In this document: positions 1 through 6,581 of the stretch, piece by piece
How the letters are laid out: every line of letters begins with the position of its first letter
How positions within the stretch are numbered: the first letter of the stretch is position 1
Assembly: GCA_001515185.1 (NCBI GenBank)
Contig: LQHI01000030.1
Location: 1-15,948 of the forward strand
DNA: 15,948 nt
Direction: 5' to 3'
DNA from: Hadesarchaea archaeon DG-33
Lineage (GTDB): Archaea > Hadarchaeota > Hadarchaeia > Hadarchaeales > Hadarchaeaceae
Notes under the pieces: model-generated
Database searches by the model: none
Told to the model about the DNA's origin: nothing
Seen by the model: the letters and a program-made list of their open reading frames with translations, nothing else
Made by a program: the position numbers and the translations under genes

Positions 1-374
1 CCGCCTTGCTTCTTGACTGATCTCAACAGCACTAACACGGCGATCAGGGCGAGCACAAGCCCTGGAATCACTAGCGACAGTTGCAGCTCAATCCTAGATA
101 GACCCGGTCGAACCAATCCAAAAACCAATATTACTATCCCCAGCACGAGCAGGACTGGCATAAAAGTTATTCCCGGTGGCGCCCGAAGCCAGCGTTCGAT
201 AGTGTCGCCAATCAGCCAGAAGTAACTGAGCGTAAGTACGGCCCCCAACGCGATGAACGCTACATTGACTAACATGTCCTGCATCATGTAAGCTCCCTCG
301 ATCAAAAGGTAGATTCCAATCACAAGGGCGACGATTGCGACATAAGCTCTAGCAGATTTCATCGTGAAGTTCAT
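1..374 (-). CDS. Partial multi-pass membrane protein, unknown function
   Basis: An open frame on the minus strand starts at ATG 374-372 and runs off the window edge without a stop, so about 124 residues are visible and the C-terminus is missing. It begins MNFTMKSARAY. Four hydrophobic segments are visible at roughly residues 8-29, 34-56, 68-88 and 97-117, joined by short loops, with a charged tail (RSVKK) at the truncated end. A GGGGA-type ribosome binding site lies just before the ATG; an in-frame ATG at 362 is a second possible start. I recognise no family. It is divergent from dph6, and the two genes appear to share one AT-rich promoter region. Function is unknown; the membrane location is clear from composition. 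Confidence 0.7.
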   Translation of the reverse strand, partial: MNFTMKSARAYVAIVALVIGIYLLIEGAYMMQDMLVNVAFIALGAVLTLSYFWLIGDTIERWLRAPPGITFMPVLLVLGIVILVFGLVRPGLSRIELQLSLVIPGLVLALIAVLVLLRSVKKQG

Positions 375-402
375 CCTCTCCCCGAAAATCGTTGGGGTTT
401 AA

Positions 403-412
403 CTTATTTAAA
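403..412. promoter_or_regulatory. Shared TATA-like box for the divergent pair membrane protein / dph6
   Basis: The sequence CTTATTTAAA lies in the 60-base gap between the two divergent starts. Its centre is about 27 bases before the dph6 ATG, which would give a leaderless dph6 mRNA, and about 34 bases before the ATG at 374, which would leave a leader of about 8 bases. It reads as an A/T box on both strands. This is inference from spacing. Confidence 0.45.
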
Positions 413-434
413 GACATATCTCCTCCTGATAGGA

Positions 435-1106
435 ATGCGAGTGGCTGTTCTTTGTTCGGGGGGAAAAGACTCAAGCCTTGCGCTCTGGCTTGCGCAGCAG
501 CGGAGGCATGAAATTGCGCACATAGTTGCGATGATTCCCAAGCGAGAGGACTCCTGGATGTTCCACTTTCATAACATTCAACTTATTGACCTGTTTGCCG
601 CGTGCGCCAGCCTGCCTCTAATCAAAACCGAAACGAGCGGCGAGCGCGAGCAGGAGCTGGAGGATTTGAAGCGGACACTTAGCGGACTCGACATCGAAGG
701 CGTGGTGAGCGGCGCAATAGCCTCGAACTATCAAAAGAGCCGCATCGACCGCATCTGCGAGGAACTCAATCTTAAATCGCTAGCACCGCTCTGGGGCCGC
801 GAACCAATCGAGCTACTCAGCGAGATGTTGAATGCTAGGTTTGACATCCTCATTACAAGCGTGGCCGCCCAAGGGTTTGACGAGAGCTGGCTGGGCAGAA
901 AAATCGATGAGGAATGTCTGGAAGATCTGAAAAGGCTCCATGCCAAGTTCAAGATAAACATCTCGGCCGAAGGAGGCGAATATGAGTCACTCGTGCTCGA
1001 TGCGCCTTTTTTCAAAAAACGGATCGAGGTGGTGGAGGCCGAGCGCATCTGGCGAGGAACCAACGGATATTTGCTGATTAAACACGCAAAGCTTGTGGAG
1101 AAGTGA
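435..1106 (+). CDS. dph6: Diphthine--ammonia ligase (ATP-binding, PP-loop family)
   Basis: The 223-residue product matches the archaeal Dph6 family, which carries out the last step of diphthamide synthesis: ATP-dependent amidation of diphthine on elongation factor 2 in the cytoplasm. The N-terminus has the PP-loop motif SGGKDS at residues 8-13, which binds ATP. The family motifs GAIASNYQ (93-100), APLWGRE (117-123) and EGGEYES (179-185) follow in order. Length is typical for the archaeal single-domain form. The start ATG 435 sits about 27 bases after a TATA-like box, so the message may be leaderless. The stop codon at 1104-1106 is 4 bases before the next gene's start, so the two are very probably co-transcribed and translationally coupled. 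Confidence 0.9.
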   Translation: MRVAVLCSGGKDSSLALWLAQQRRHEIAHIVAMIPKREDSWMFHFHNIQLIDLFAACASLPLIKTETSGEREQELEDLKRTLSGLDIEGVVSGAIASNYQKSRIDRICEELNLKSLAPLWGREPIELLSEMLNARFDILITSVAAQGFDESWLGRKIDEECLEDLKRLHAKFKINISAEGGEYESLVLDAPFFKKRIEVVEAERIWRGTNGYLLIKHAKLVEK

Positions 1107-1110
1107 TGGG

Positions 1111-2139
1111 ATGACGACGGCCCTCGTTTACTCCGAAAAATATCTAGAACACAACCCAGGAGAGGGGCACCCCGAGCGACCTGAGCGTCTAAAGGTGATC
1201 GTGAACGCGCTGAAGCGGGCGAAACTCTGGGGGGCACCGAAGATAAAAGTTGTCGAGCCGAGACCCACAAACCGTGAGACTCTTGAACTCATCCATGATC
1301 TTGGCTACATCGAACTCGTCGAACGCTTGAGCAAGTCTGAGACACCGCTTGATGGAGATACTCCCGTGCGCAAGAACACCTATGAGTTGGCGCTGCTGGC
1401 CGCGGGCGGGACGATCGATGCCGGACGCGTGGTACTATCTGGAGATGCTCTGAACGCATTCGCGATAGTCAGGCCCCCCGGACACCACGCCACGCAAAAG
1501 CGGGGCGGTGGGTTCTGTTATTTCAACAACATCGCGGTGATGATCGAGCGCCTCAAGCGAGAATTCAAACTCAAACGAATATTCGTCCTAGACTTCGATG
1601 CCCACCACGGCAACGGGACGCAGGATATCTTCTATGATGACCCGAGCGTGCTCTACATGTCGCTGCACCAAGACCCGCTGACACTCTACCCGGGAACTGG
1701 CTTCATCGAAGAAATGGGCTCGGGCGAAGGGGAGGGCTACACGGTAAACGTGCCGCTACCACCCGGGAGTGGCGATGCTGAGTACATGGGTGCGATGAAG
1801 GAAATTTTTGTGCCACTCACCGAGCAGTTCAAGCCGGAACTTTTTGCTGTTTCGGCCGGGTTCGATGCATATGTTGATGATCCGCTTACACAGCTGCGAT
1901 TATCAACGCCCGCTTATGGATGGCTTACACGCTTTGTCGTCGAACAAGCTGAGAGGCTGTGTAAAGGGAGAGTAGTGTTTGTACTTGAAGGTGGCTACGT
2001 GGTCGATGCTTTGTCGGAGGGAGTAGTGAATGTCGTGAAAACCCTGACCAGCGAGAAACCCCTAACTTCTGTCGAACCTCGTTGCCCCAGCGTTATTGGT
2101 GAGCTCAAGAGGGTGCTTGCGAACTATTGGGAACTTTAA
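1111..2139 (+). CDS. Histone deacetylase / acetylpolyamine amidohydrolase family enzyme
   Basis: This is a zinc hydrolase of the HDAC/AcuC/AphA superfamily, which removes acetyl groups from acetyl-lysine or small amines such as acetylpolyamines. All catalytic elements are visible: GHPERPERL (residues 19-27), the paired active-site histidines in RPPGHHA (H125, H126), the zinc ligands in DFDAHHG (D163, H165) and in SAGFDA (D252), and the catalytic tyrosine in LEGGY (Y296). The frame stays open back to a TTG at 1093 inside dph6, but I chose ATG 1111 because GGAG lies 10 bases before it and homologues start close to the MTTALVYSEKY segment. Length (342 residues) is normal. It forms an operon with dph6. 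The substrate cannot be told from sequence; protein lysines (for example Alba) and acetylated polyamines are both possible. Confidence 0.88.
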   Translation: MTTALVYSEKYLEHNPGEGHPERPERLKVIVNALKRAKLWGAPKIKVVEPRPTNRETLELIHDLGYIELVERLSKSETPLDGDTPVRKNTYELALLAAGGTIDAGRVVLSGDALNAFAIVRPPGHHATQKRGGGFCYFNNIAVMIERLKREFKLKRIFVLDFDAHHGNGTQDIFYDDPSVLYMSLHQDPLTLYPGTGFIEEMGSGEGEGYTVNVPLPPGSGDAEYMGAMKEIFVPLTEQFKPELFAVSAGFDAYVDDPLTQLRLSTPAYGWLTRFVVEQAERLCKGRVVFVLEGGYVVDALSEGVVNVVKTLTSEKPLTSVEPRCPSVIGELKRVLANYWEL

Positions 2140-2179
2140 CACTCCACAAAGTCGCGCTCACCATCGACTTTTCTCTACC

Positions 2180-2575
2180 TCAGACCTTTCGCTTTAATGC
2201 ATCAAGCCAAATCCCGTTTTTAGTTTTAGGAATCGGCCACGCCCTCAATGAAAAAAGATACATAGCTCTGTGAAAACCAACAAAAAGGTAAACGGTATCT
2301 TTCCCTCCATCCGTTTGGTATCTTATCCTCAGTGGTCTAAAAATGCTCATCCTCCTTTTAAAAATCTCGTCAAAGCCCAAGTACAGGCCTTTTATTTTTC
2401 CATATGGTATGTTGGCCTCCAACCCATCATCCCCTTTGAGCTTCAACGCGTCTCTTCCCAAGATCACGTGCCCCTCATGTTTATGCGGTGGCTTTTTGAA
2501 TATATGGTAAAATTGCCAGCCAGAACCCACCCCTTTAATGTCCTCTTCATAAGCGAATAACACCCTGCCTTTCAT
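2180..2575 (-). CDS. Small PH-like-domain protein, unknown function
   Basis: A 131-residue soluble protein, convergent with the HDAC-family gene. It has no signal peptide or membrane helix. Alternating beta strands and the central pattern GHVILGRDALKLKG, then IPYGKIKGLYLGFDE, then RPLRIRYQTDGGKDTVYLF suggest a bacterial/archaeal PH-like (GRAM-like) barrel, but this is an impression from strand pattern, not a firm family call. The frame opens 6 bases earlier with GTG at 2581; ATG 2575 is preferred because GGGGGTGG lies just upstream at ribosome-binding distance. A TATA-like CTTTAAAAG about 75-80 bases upstream on the same strand predicts a leader of about 50 bases. Base composition is AT-richer than the operon before it. 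Confidence 0.6.
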   Translation of the reverse strand: MKGRVLFAYEEDIKGVGSGWQFYHIFKKPPHKHEGHVILGRDALKLKGDDGLEANIPYGKIKGLYLGFDEIFKRRMSIFRPLRIRYQTDGGKDTVYLFVGFHRAMYLFSLRAWPIPKTKNGIWLDALKRKV

Positions 2576-2581
2576 CGCCAC

Positions 2582-2861
2582 CCCCGCCCCATAATTTTGT
2601 CACCACCAAGGCATGTAGTTTCTTCGCTTCCTTTATCGCCTCGCTTAACTTTTAAAGTATCCCACTTTCCCTAAAGCATTCCTATAAGATGAGCAAGAAA
2701 CTTTCTCACTTTCTCCTCATCCTCTTTATGACGGCGGAAAGCAAACGTTTAAACTTCCTCGAAATAGCGCCTATAACGAAGGACTCGGCCAAGTCAGGGC
2801 CGTCCCTAGCGTAGAGGTCAGCGGAAGAAAAAAAAGAAGAATGGGGCGGAAATCGAAGTGG
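2582..2861. other. Intergenic region between two minus-strand genes
   Basis: No convincing gene lies here. It holds a T-tract on the minus strand (a likely terminator of the secreted-protein gene), a short Arg/Lys-rich open stretch at about 2706-2822 without a good start, and the promoter and leader of the PH-like gene (TATA-like element near 2650-2660). The leader contains two tiny reading frames, MPWW and MGRGWR, the latter ending in an ATGA overlap with the start of the PH-like gene. Confidence 0.5.
2826..2842 (-). terminator. T-rich archaeal-type terminator after the secreted-protein gene
   Basis: On the minus strand, 20-36 bases after the TGA at 2862, there is a run of eight T residues flanked by further TTC repeats. 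Archaeal RNA polymerase stops at such T-tracts without needing a hairpin. No strong stem precedes it. Confidence 0.4.
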
Positions 2862-3767
2862 TCAACAAAAACAACCGCCAAGCCACTTGTTTCCAAATGA
2901 CCAGCGGTCGATGTATTTCCAAGCGTCCACAGATACCCTAGGATGTGAGTCAAAATGGGTGGCAAGAAAAGGGCAACCAGCAATATTAAAGTAGGATGCA
3001 TCAGCCTTAACCGTTGCCTCAATAGTCCCAATACCTGTTACGGAACTGCTAAAACTACACGTGTAGATATACCAATCATTCCAATAATATGATAGGTCTT
3101 TAACAGCAATGACCGCATTACCATAGTCCACCGTGAACTTCCCATATGCTACGGTTTTCGTCGCTCGACTTCCATCAAAATACCATGAATGAATGCACGA
3201 AGCGTAGACGATGTAAATGGTGGAGTGCGAATGAACCTCATCTAGCAGGGGAGATTCTAACTTAAATATTTTCGTGAACCCGCTTTGCACCACATTGTAT
3301 GAGAGCACATTGTCACTATGTAACGTGATTTCATCCTCCTCCAAAACGATTTGATCCTTGTCATATCGCGCAATAAGTTTTGCACTGATATGACTCCATT
3401 TTATTACGTTGATGTCTCCCTCAACGTCAGTGTACCAAAGAACATCGATGGATTTTGGAGGAGTGGGATCTCCACCACCTTTCTCAATTTCGATATCAAA
3501 CATAGAATAGTTGCCTAACTCAGGGAGTTCAAGCGTGAAAGCATGTTCAACTAGAGGGATTCCCACCTGTTCTTTTATAGAGTTAATCACGTTGATTTGC
3601 AAACTGGGTATTACCTTTTCACTATGAGTTTTCTCAGGGCCCGCTATCACATACCCAATCTCCTCAGAGGGAGACGGTGCTAGAGCGAGCGAAGACAATG
3701 CTAAATTAAGCACCAATGTAACTAATATCGAAGCAATTAGCAATGCACTAACTTTTAGTTTATCCAT
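2862..3767 (-). CDS. Secreted or membrane-anchored protein, unknown function
   Basis: A 301-residue protein with a classical signal peptide or N-terminal anchor: Lys residues at 3 and 5, a hydrophobic stretch at about residues 8-30, and a possible cleavage site after SLALA. The rest is hydrophilic, rich in beta-forming aromatic and Ser/Thr residues, with several cysteines (for example CIHSWYF, YTCSF, AGCPFL and the terminal GCFC), suggesting an extracellular beta-sandwich domain with disulfides. I recognise no family. The start ATG 3767 is well supported by GGAGGT 8-13 bases upstream. An A/T box (TTTATATA) lies about 25 bases upstream, which is too close for an mRNA that also includes the ribosome site, so the true promoter may be further up. 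The gene is visibly AT-richer than dph6/HDAC, which could reflect transfer. Confidence 0.7.
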   Translation of the reverse strand: MDKLKVSALLIASILVTLVLNLALSSLALAPSPSEEIGYVIAGPEKTHSEKVIPSLQINVINSIKEQVGIPLVEHAFTLELPELGNYSMFDIEIEKGGGDPTPPKSIDVLWYTDVEGDINVIKWSHISAKLIARYDKDQIVLEEDEITLHSDNVLSYNVVQSGFTKIFKLESPLLDEVHSHSTIYIVYASCIHSWYFDGSRATKTVAYGKFTVDYGNAVIAVKDLSYYWNDWYIYTCSFSSSVTGIGTIEATVKADASYFNIAGCPFLATHFDSHPRVSVDAWKYIDRWSFGNKWLGGCFC

Positions 3768-3964
3768 TTTTGTTAACCTCCATAATTTTTTATATACATG
3801 TAGATGTACACTGCAGAGGTATTACCTTTACTGTTTCGGATTTGAGGTATTTGTAAGCTGCGACTGTAAGAACCACCGCGACAACTACATAGCAGAGGGT
3901 TTGGGGAAAACCAAGGACTCACAAATTCACACCTATTTTCGATCGAACTTTTTAATTTTACAAA

Positions 3965-4205
3965 GTTGTGGCGGGCCCGGCGGTCGCACGCAAAAATACC
4001 CGGGACCAGGCCCCGCCGCGCTCGGGGAGTATGAGGGCATTTGAACCCGCCCCTGCCACATATTCGCTCACAGCGCGGTTCATTACGCCGCCGTCGGCCT
4101 TTCGCCACTTCTCCCTTGCGCCTGCTGGTGCGGTCGGATGGATAACCTCACCCAAAAGCTTGCGCCTTCAGGAACCCACACCAGCAGATTGCGCGGGAGG
4201 TATGT
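3965..4205 (-). ncRNA. Candidate structured non-coding RNA (unidentified)
   Basis: This GC-rich block between AT-rich flanks has no convincing reading frame but extensive self-complementarity. Arm A pairs 4111-4115, 4118-4121 and 4122-4130 with 4195-4199, 4191-4194 and 4179-4187 (CTCCC, GCGC, CTGCTGGTG), about 18 pairs. Arm B pairs 3968-3983 with 4088-4108 in three blocks (6, 4 and 6 pairs). Inside it 4016-4022 pairs with 4072-4078 (7 pairs). Read on the minus strand, arm A contains a small hairpin capped by a GCAA tetraloop (4155-4168), a GNRA fold that is meaningful only on that strand. A TTATATAA box at 4265-4272 would start a minus transcript near 4240. I do not see the conserved cores of RNase P RNA, SRP RNA, 5S rRNA or a complete tRNA. 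Two successive hairpins followed by AGA and ACA trinucleotides loosely recall an H/ACA guide, but no clear pockets are visible. Confidence 0.5.
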
Positions 4206-4264
4206 GCACCTATTCAGCTTTCTTGCCTCCTTGAAAGAACCAACGAACACACTTTTGTTTGCGG

Positions 4265-4272
4265 TTATATAA
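4265..4272. promoter_or_regulatory. Palindromic TATA box between candidate RNA and AbrB-like gene
   Basis: TTATATAA is a perfect palindrome and can serve both directions: toward the GC-rich RNA candidate on the minus strand (start near 4240) and toward the AbrB-like gene on the plus strand (start near 4294). Assignment is from sequence and spacing only. Confidence 0.45.
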
Positions 4273-4274
4273 AT

Positions 4275-4309
4275 GACACGTTTAGCACGTTTAACTTTCT
4301 TAACGTGTC
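4275..4309. repeat. Operator-like repeats before the AbrB-like gene
   Basis: CACGTTTA occurs twice in direct order (4277-4284 and 4286-4293, 9-base period), and a third copy in inverse orientation with one mismatch (TTAACGTG) lies at 4300-4307. The outer copies form a perfect 8-base inverted repeat, GACACGTT (4275-4282) with AACGTGTC (4302-4309). The cluster lies right after the TATA box, the place expected for a repressor site. The neighbouring AbrB-type DNA-binding protein is a natural candidate for binding it, which is inference. Confidence 0.45.
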
Positions 4310-4321
4310 TTTCCTACCTTT

Positions 4322-4498
4322 ATTAGGGAGCTAAGCAAAAAGGCCAAGAAGCTAGTACACTGGCACGACAATTATGTCGTGTTTGTGACGCCCGAAGCCA
4401 AGGCGCTGAAGTGGAACGACAAGACAATCGTGAAAATTTCTGTGGTCGAGGAAAAAGGCGAAAAGAAAATCGTCATCGAAAAGGGGATGGAGCTTTAG
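4322..4498 (+). CDS. Small AbrB/SpoVT-like DNA-binding protein, start codon not standard
   Basis: An open frame ending in TAG 4496-4498 encodes 57-58 residues: RELSKKAKKLVHWHDNYVV, then FVTPEAKALKWNDKTIVKIS, then VVEEKGEKKIVIEKGMEL. The swapped-hairpin AbrB pattern is recognisable: a strand, then TPEA.AL.WNDKTIVKI where the family has (I/T)P..... LG...GD.V.V, then a final strand IVIEKG. Such proteins are transcriptional regulators or antitoxins. No ATG, GTG or TTG precedes the conserved part; an in-frame TAA lies at 4301-4303. ATT at 4322 (ATT AGG GAG) sits where the ATG is expected and differs from it by one base. Either it starts at ATT or the gene has lost its start. No toxin partner is visible next door; cca follows 102 bases later. 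Confidence 0.55.
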   Translation: MRELSKKAKKLVHWHDNYVVFVTPEAKALKWNDKTIVKISVVEEKGEKKIVIEKGMEL

Positions 4499-4600
4499 TT
4501 TCCATTCCTAGGTTTGTCTGTCGTTAGCGCTTTAATCTCCTTCCAAAATGAGAAGGCGCTAGACATTTAACGCCAGATATAAATTGGTGTTCGGGAGCAG

Positions 4601-5986
4601 ATGAACGAAATTTTGAAATTGGTTCTAAAAGAAGTTAAACCAACCCCAGCCGACCGGAAGCGTCTCGAGCGGGTGGCGGCCGAGCTCATCGGGCAAACAA
4701 ATGCCGCCTGCGCGAAACTCAACATAGACGCAAAGGCGATGCTCGTGGGCTCAGCCGCGCGCGACACTTGGCTTCGCTCCGAGCGTGACATCGATATTTT
4801 CATCCTCTTTCCTGAGGAGCTCCCGCGGGAGGAACTCGAGCGCCAAGGGCTAGCGGTGGCGCGGGAGGTGGCCGGCGCCAAGGGAAGAGAGCAGTTCGCC
4901 GAGCACCCCTATGTGACCACGCGGTTCAAGGGGTTCGATGTCGACCTAGTGCCATGCTACGATGTCGCCAAACCAAGTGAAATCAAAAGTGCGGTCGATC
5001 GCTCACCCCACCACCAGCGCTACATCACTGAATACCTGACGTCCGAACTTGCTGATGAAGTGCTGCTGACGAAACAATTCATGCTCGGCGTTGGTTGCTA
5101 TGGCTCGGAGCTGAAGGTACAGGGTTTCTCAGGATATCTCTGCGAACTCCTCGTGCTGCACTACGGATCATTTGAAAAGTTAGTAGAAGGTGCGAGCGGT
5201 TGGAAGCCAAGCACGGTCATCGACCCCGAACGCAGTTACCCAGATCCCTCCGAAGCTAAGAGGATGTTTGAGAAGCAGCCACTCATCGTCATAGATCCCG
5301 TCGACGCGAGCCGAAACGTGGGCGCCGCGGTTTCGATGCAGAATTTCGCTACTTTCGTTCGCGCTTGCCAGGATTTTGCACGCGGGCCGAGCGAGCGATT
5401 TTTCTTCCCCAAGCCCGCGCGGAGGCTGAGCGCACGGCAGATTCAGGCGACATTGAAGCATAGGGGAACCGCCTTGTTTTGTGTCACTTTCTCCCCGCCT
5501 GATGTCGTCCCCGATGTGCTCTATCCTCAGCTCCGGAAAGCTGAGCGGACTCTCGTGACGCGGCTGGCGCGAGCTGGGTTTGAGGTGATGCGGAGCGATG
5601 TGTGGTCTAATTCTCGGGCTCTCATTCTGCTCGAGCTGGCGGTGGCGAAACTTCCCCGGGTTCGCGCCCACGTTGGACCTCCGGTTTCGATTGAGGTCAA
5701 GGATTTCATCCAAACCCACCTTAAATCGAAGCAAAAGTTAGCCGGTCCATTCACGAATGCGGCGGGAAGGCTAGTCTTCGAACTCAAGCGCGAACAGCCA
5801 AACGCGGGGGAGGTACTTGAGCAAGCATTAAAGGAACGCGCAACCCTCGGCAAGCACGTGGGTGAGGCCATCGCAAAGGAGTATCAAATTTACACAGGGA
5901 AAGATATCGTGCAGCTTTGTGGGGATGAAAAAGTTCGCGCGTTTATCTCCGAATATTTAACGCGCTGCCTACCTTGGTATCGGTAG
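4601..5986 (+). CDS. cca: CCA-adding enzyme (archaeal class I tRNA nucleotidyltransferase)
   Basis: A 461-residue enzyme that adds or repairs the 3' CCA end of tRNAs using CTP and ATP without a nucleic-acid template. The class I nucleotidyltransferase core is clear: GSAARDTW at 50-57, the metal-binding pair in ERDIDIF (D63, D65), and the third carboxylate in FDVDLVPCYDV (D115 by position). The archaeal signature AVDRSPHHQRYI (131-142) follows, then the central domain with VQGFSGYLCELL, DPVDASRNVGAAVS, and the C-terminal body/tail domains. Length matches the archaeal family (about 440-460). ATG 4601 is preceded closely by GGGAG and by A/T boxes at about 4563-4570 and 4576-4584. It is GC-rich like the other translation genes and appears monocistronic. 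Confidence 0.95.
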   Translation: MNEILKLVLKEVKPTPADRKRLERVAAELIGQTNAACAKLNIDAKAMLVGSAARDTWLRSERDIDIFILFPEELPREELERQGLAVAREVAGAKGREQFAEHPYVTTRFKGFDVDLVPCYDVAKPSEIKSAVDRSPHHQRYITEYLTSELADEVLLTKQFMLGVGCYGSELKVQGFSGYLCELLVLHYGSFEKLVEGASGWKPSTVIDPERSYPDPSEAKRMFEKQPLIVIDPVDASRNVGAAVSMQNFATFVRACQDFARGPSERFFFPKPARRLSARQIQATLKHRGTALFCVTFSPPDVVPDVLYPQLRKAERTLVTRLARAGFEVMRSDVWSNSRALILLELAVAKLPRVRAHVGPPVSIEVKDFIQTHLKSKQKLAGPFTNAAGRLVFELKREQPNAGEVLEQALKERATLGKHVGEAIAKEYQIYTGKDIVQLCGDEKVRAFISEYLTRCLPWYR

Positions 5987-6159
5987 TACGAAGAAATTAA
6001 TTATGAATACTTTATGGAATCTAAGGAAGAATCGATTGATATTATGAAAAGAAAAACTTGACGAAAGATTTGATATCCAAATTACCACACTAATCCAATT
6101 TCAAAATTTAACAAAATTAACATTAAATAGATTCTCGTTTATTATCTACTTGGGCTAAA

Positions 6160-6471
6160 ATGGTGAAAGCAATCAGAGGAAGAATTGTTATAATGATTTT
6201 AGGAATTTTAGCTATAGTGGTCGGATACTGGGGGGCATTTATTGGGGTTACCAACTTTTGGCGGGTGAGGGTGCCGCCGGTTGGTACCTTCCTCATTATT
6301 TTAGGTATCTTCTGGGTAGTTATGGGATTCGCGGCGCCAGCCCGGATATTTATGAGTTTCAGGGCGCCGGCGAAAAAACCGAAGTTTGTCTTAGCCATCA
6401 TCGGGGCTCTTTTCATCACACTCCTGCTCGTTCTATGTGTACCTGTAAGTCTATTCATTTTAGCACATTAG
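6160..6471 (+). CDS. Small three-helix membrane protein, unknown function
   Basis: A 103-residue protein starting MVKAIRGRIVI. Three hydrophobic segments are visible at about residues 8-32, 39-60 and 76-101, separated by loops with Arg/Lys (FWRVRVPP; SFRAPAKKPK). No signal peptide cleavage site or known motif is recognised. It is preceded by about 170 bases of AT-rich DNA with TATA-like ATTAAATA near 6122-6129, about 34 bases before the ATG, giving a short leader; no strong ribosome binding site is seen. It is convergent with thpR. A T-run at 6585-6592, about 115 bases after its stop, could end its transcript. Confidence 0.6.
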   Translation: MVKAIRGRIVIMILGILAIVVGYWGAFIGVTNFWRVRVPPVGTFLIILGIFWVVMGFAAPARIFMSFRAPAKKPKFVLAIIGALFITLLLVLCVPVSLFILAH

Positions 6472-6581
6472 CTCAGCATTTTCAAGCATACAATCATCAA
6501 GAAGTTTTTCAATACACAAAGTCCGCCGAGGAGCTTGATACCGACACAAGAATCGAACGTCTTCTAATTCCCAGTAACGCT

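Noticed and set aside
731..1270. 179-codon open frame antisense to dph6 and the HDAC-family gene
   Set aside because: Ser/Arg-rich shadow of two genes whose motifs are unambiguous on the plus strand.
2771..3031. 86-codon minus-strand frame across the end of the secreted-protein gene
   Set aside because: It overlaps the secreted protein in another frame and reads through the T-tract; no ribosome site is seen.
4036..4060. tRNA T-arm-like GGGTTCAAAT on the minus strand, possible tRNA gene
   Set aside because: The stem does not close with the required pair after the loop, no A-box, anticodon arm or acceptor pair lies at the right distance, and the bases instead fit a terminal loop of the larger fold.
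3958..4234. Overlapping open frames of 65-111 codons on both strands in the GC-rich block
   Set aside because: Low-complexity Ala/Pro/Arg products without family pattern, and the same bases form extended complementary arms; open frames here are a GC effect.
5180..5871. Long antisense frames inside cca
   Set aside because: Shadows of the cca reading frame; composition follows the opposite strand's codons.
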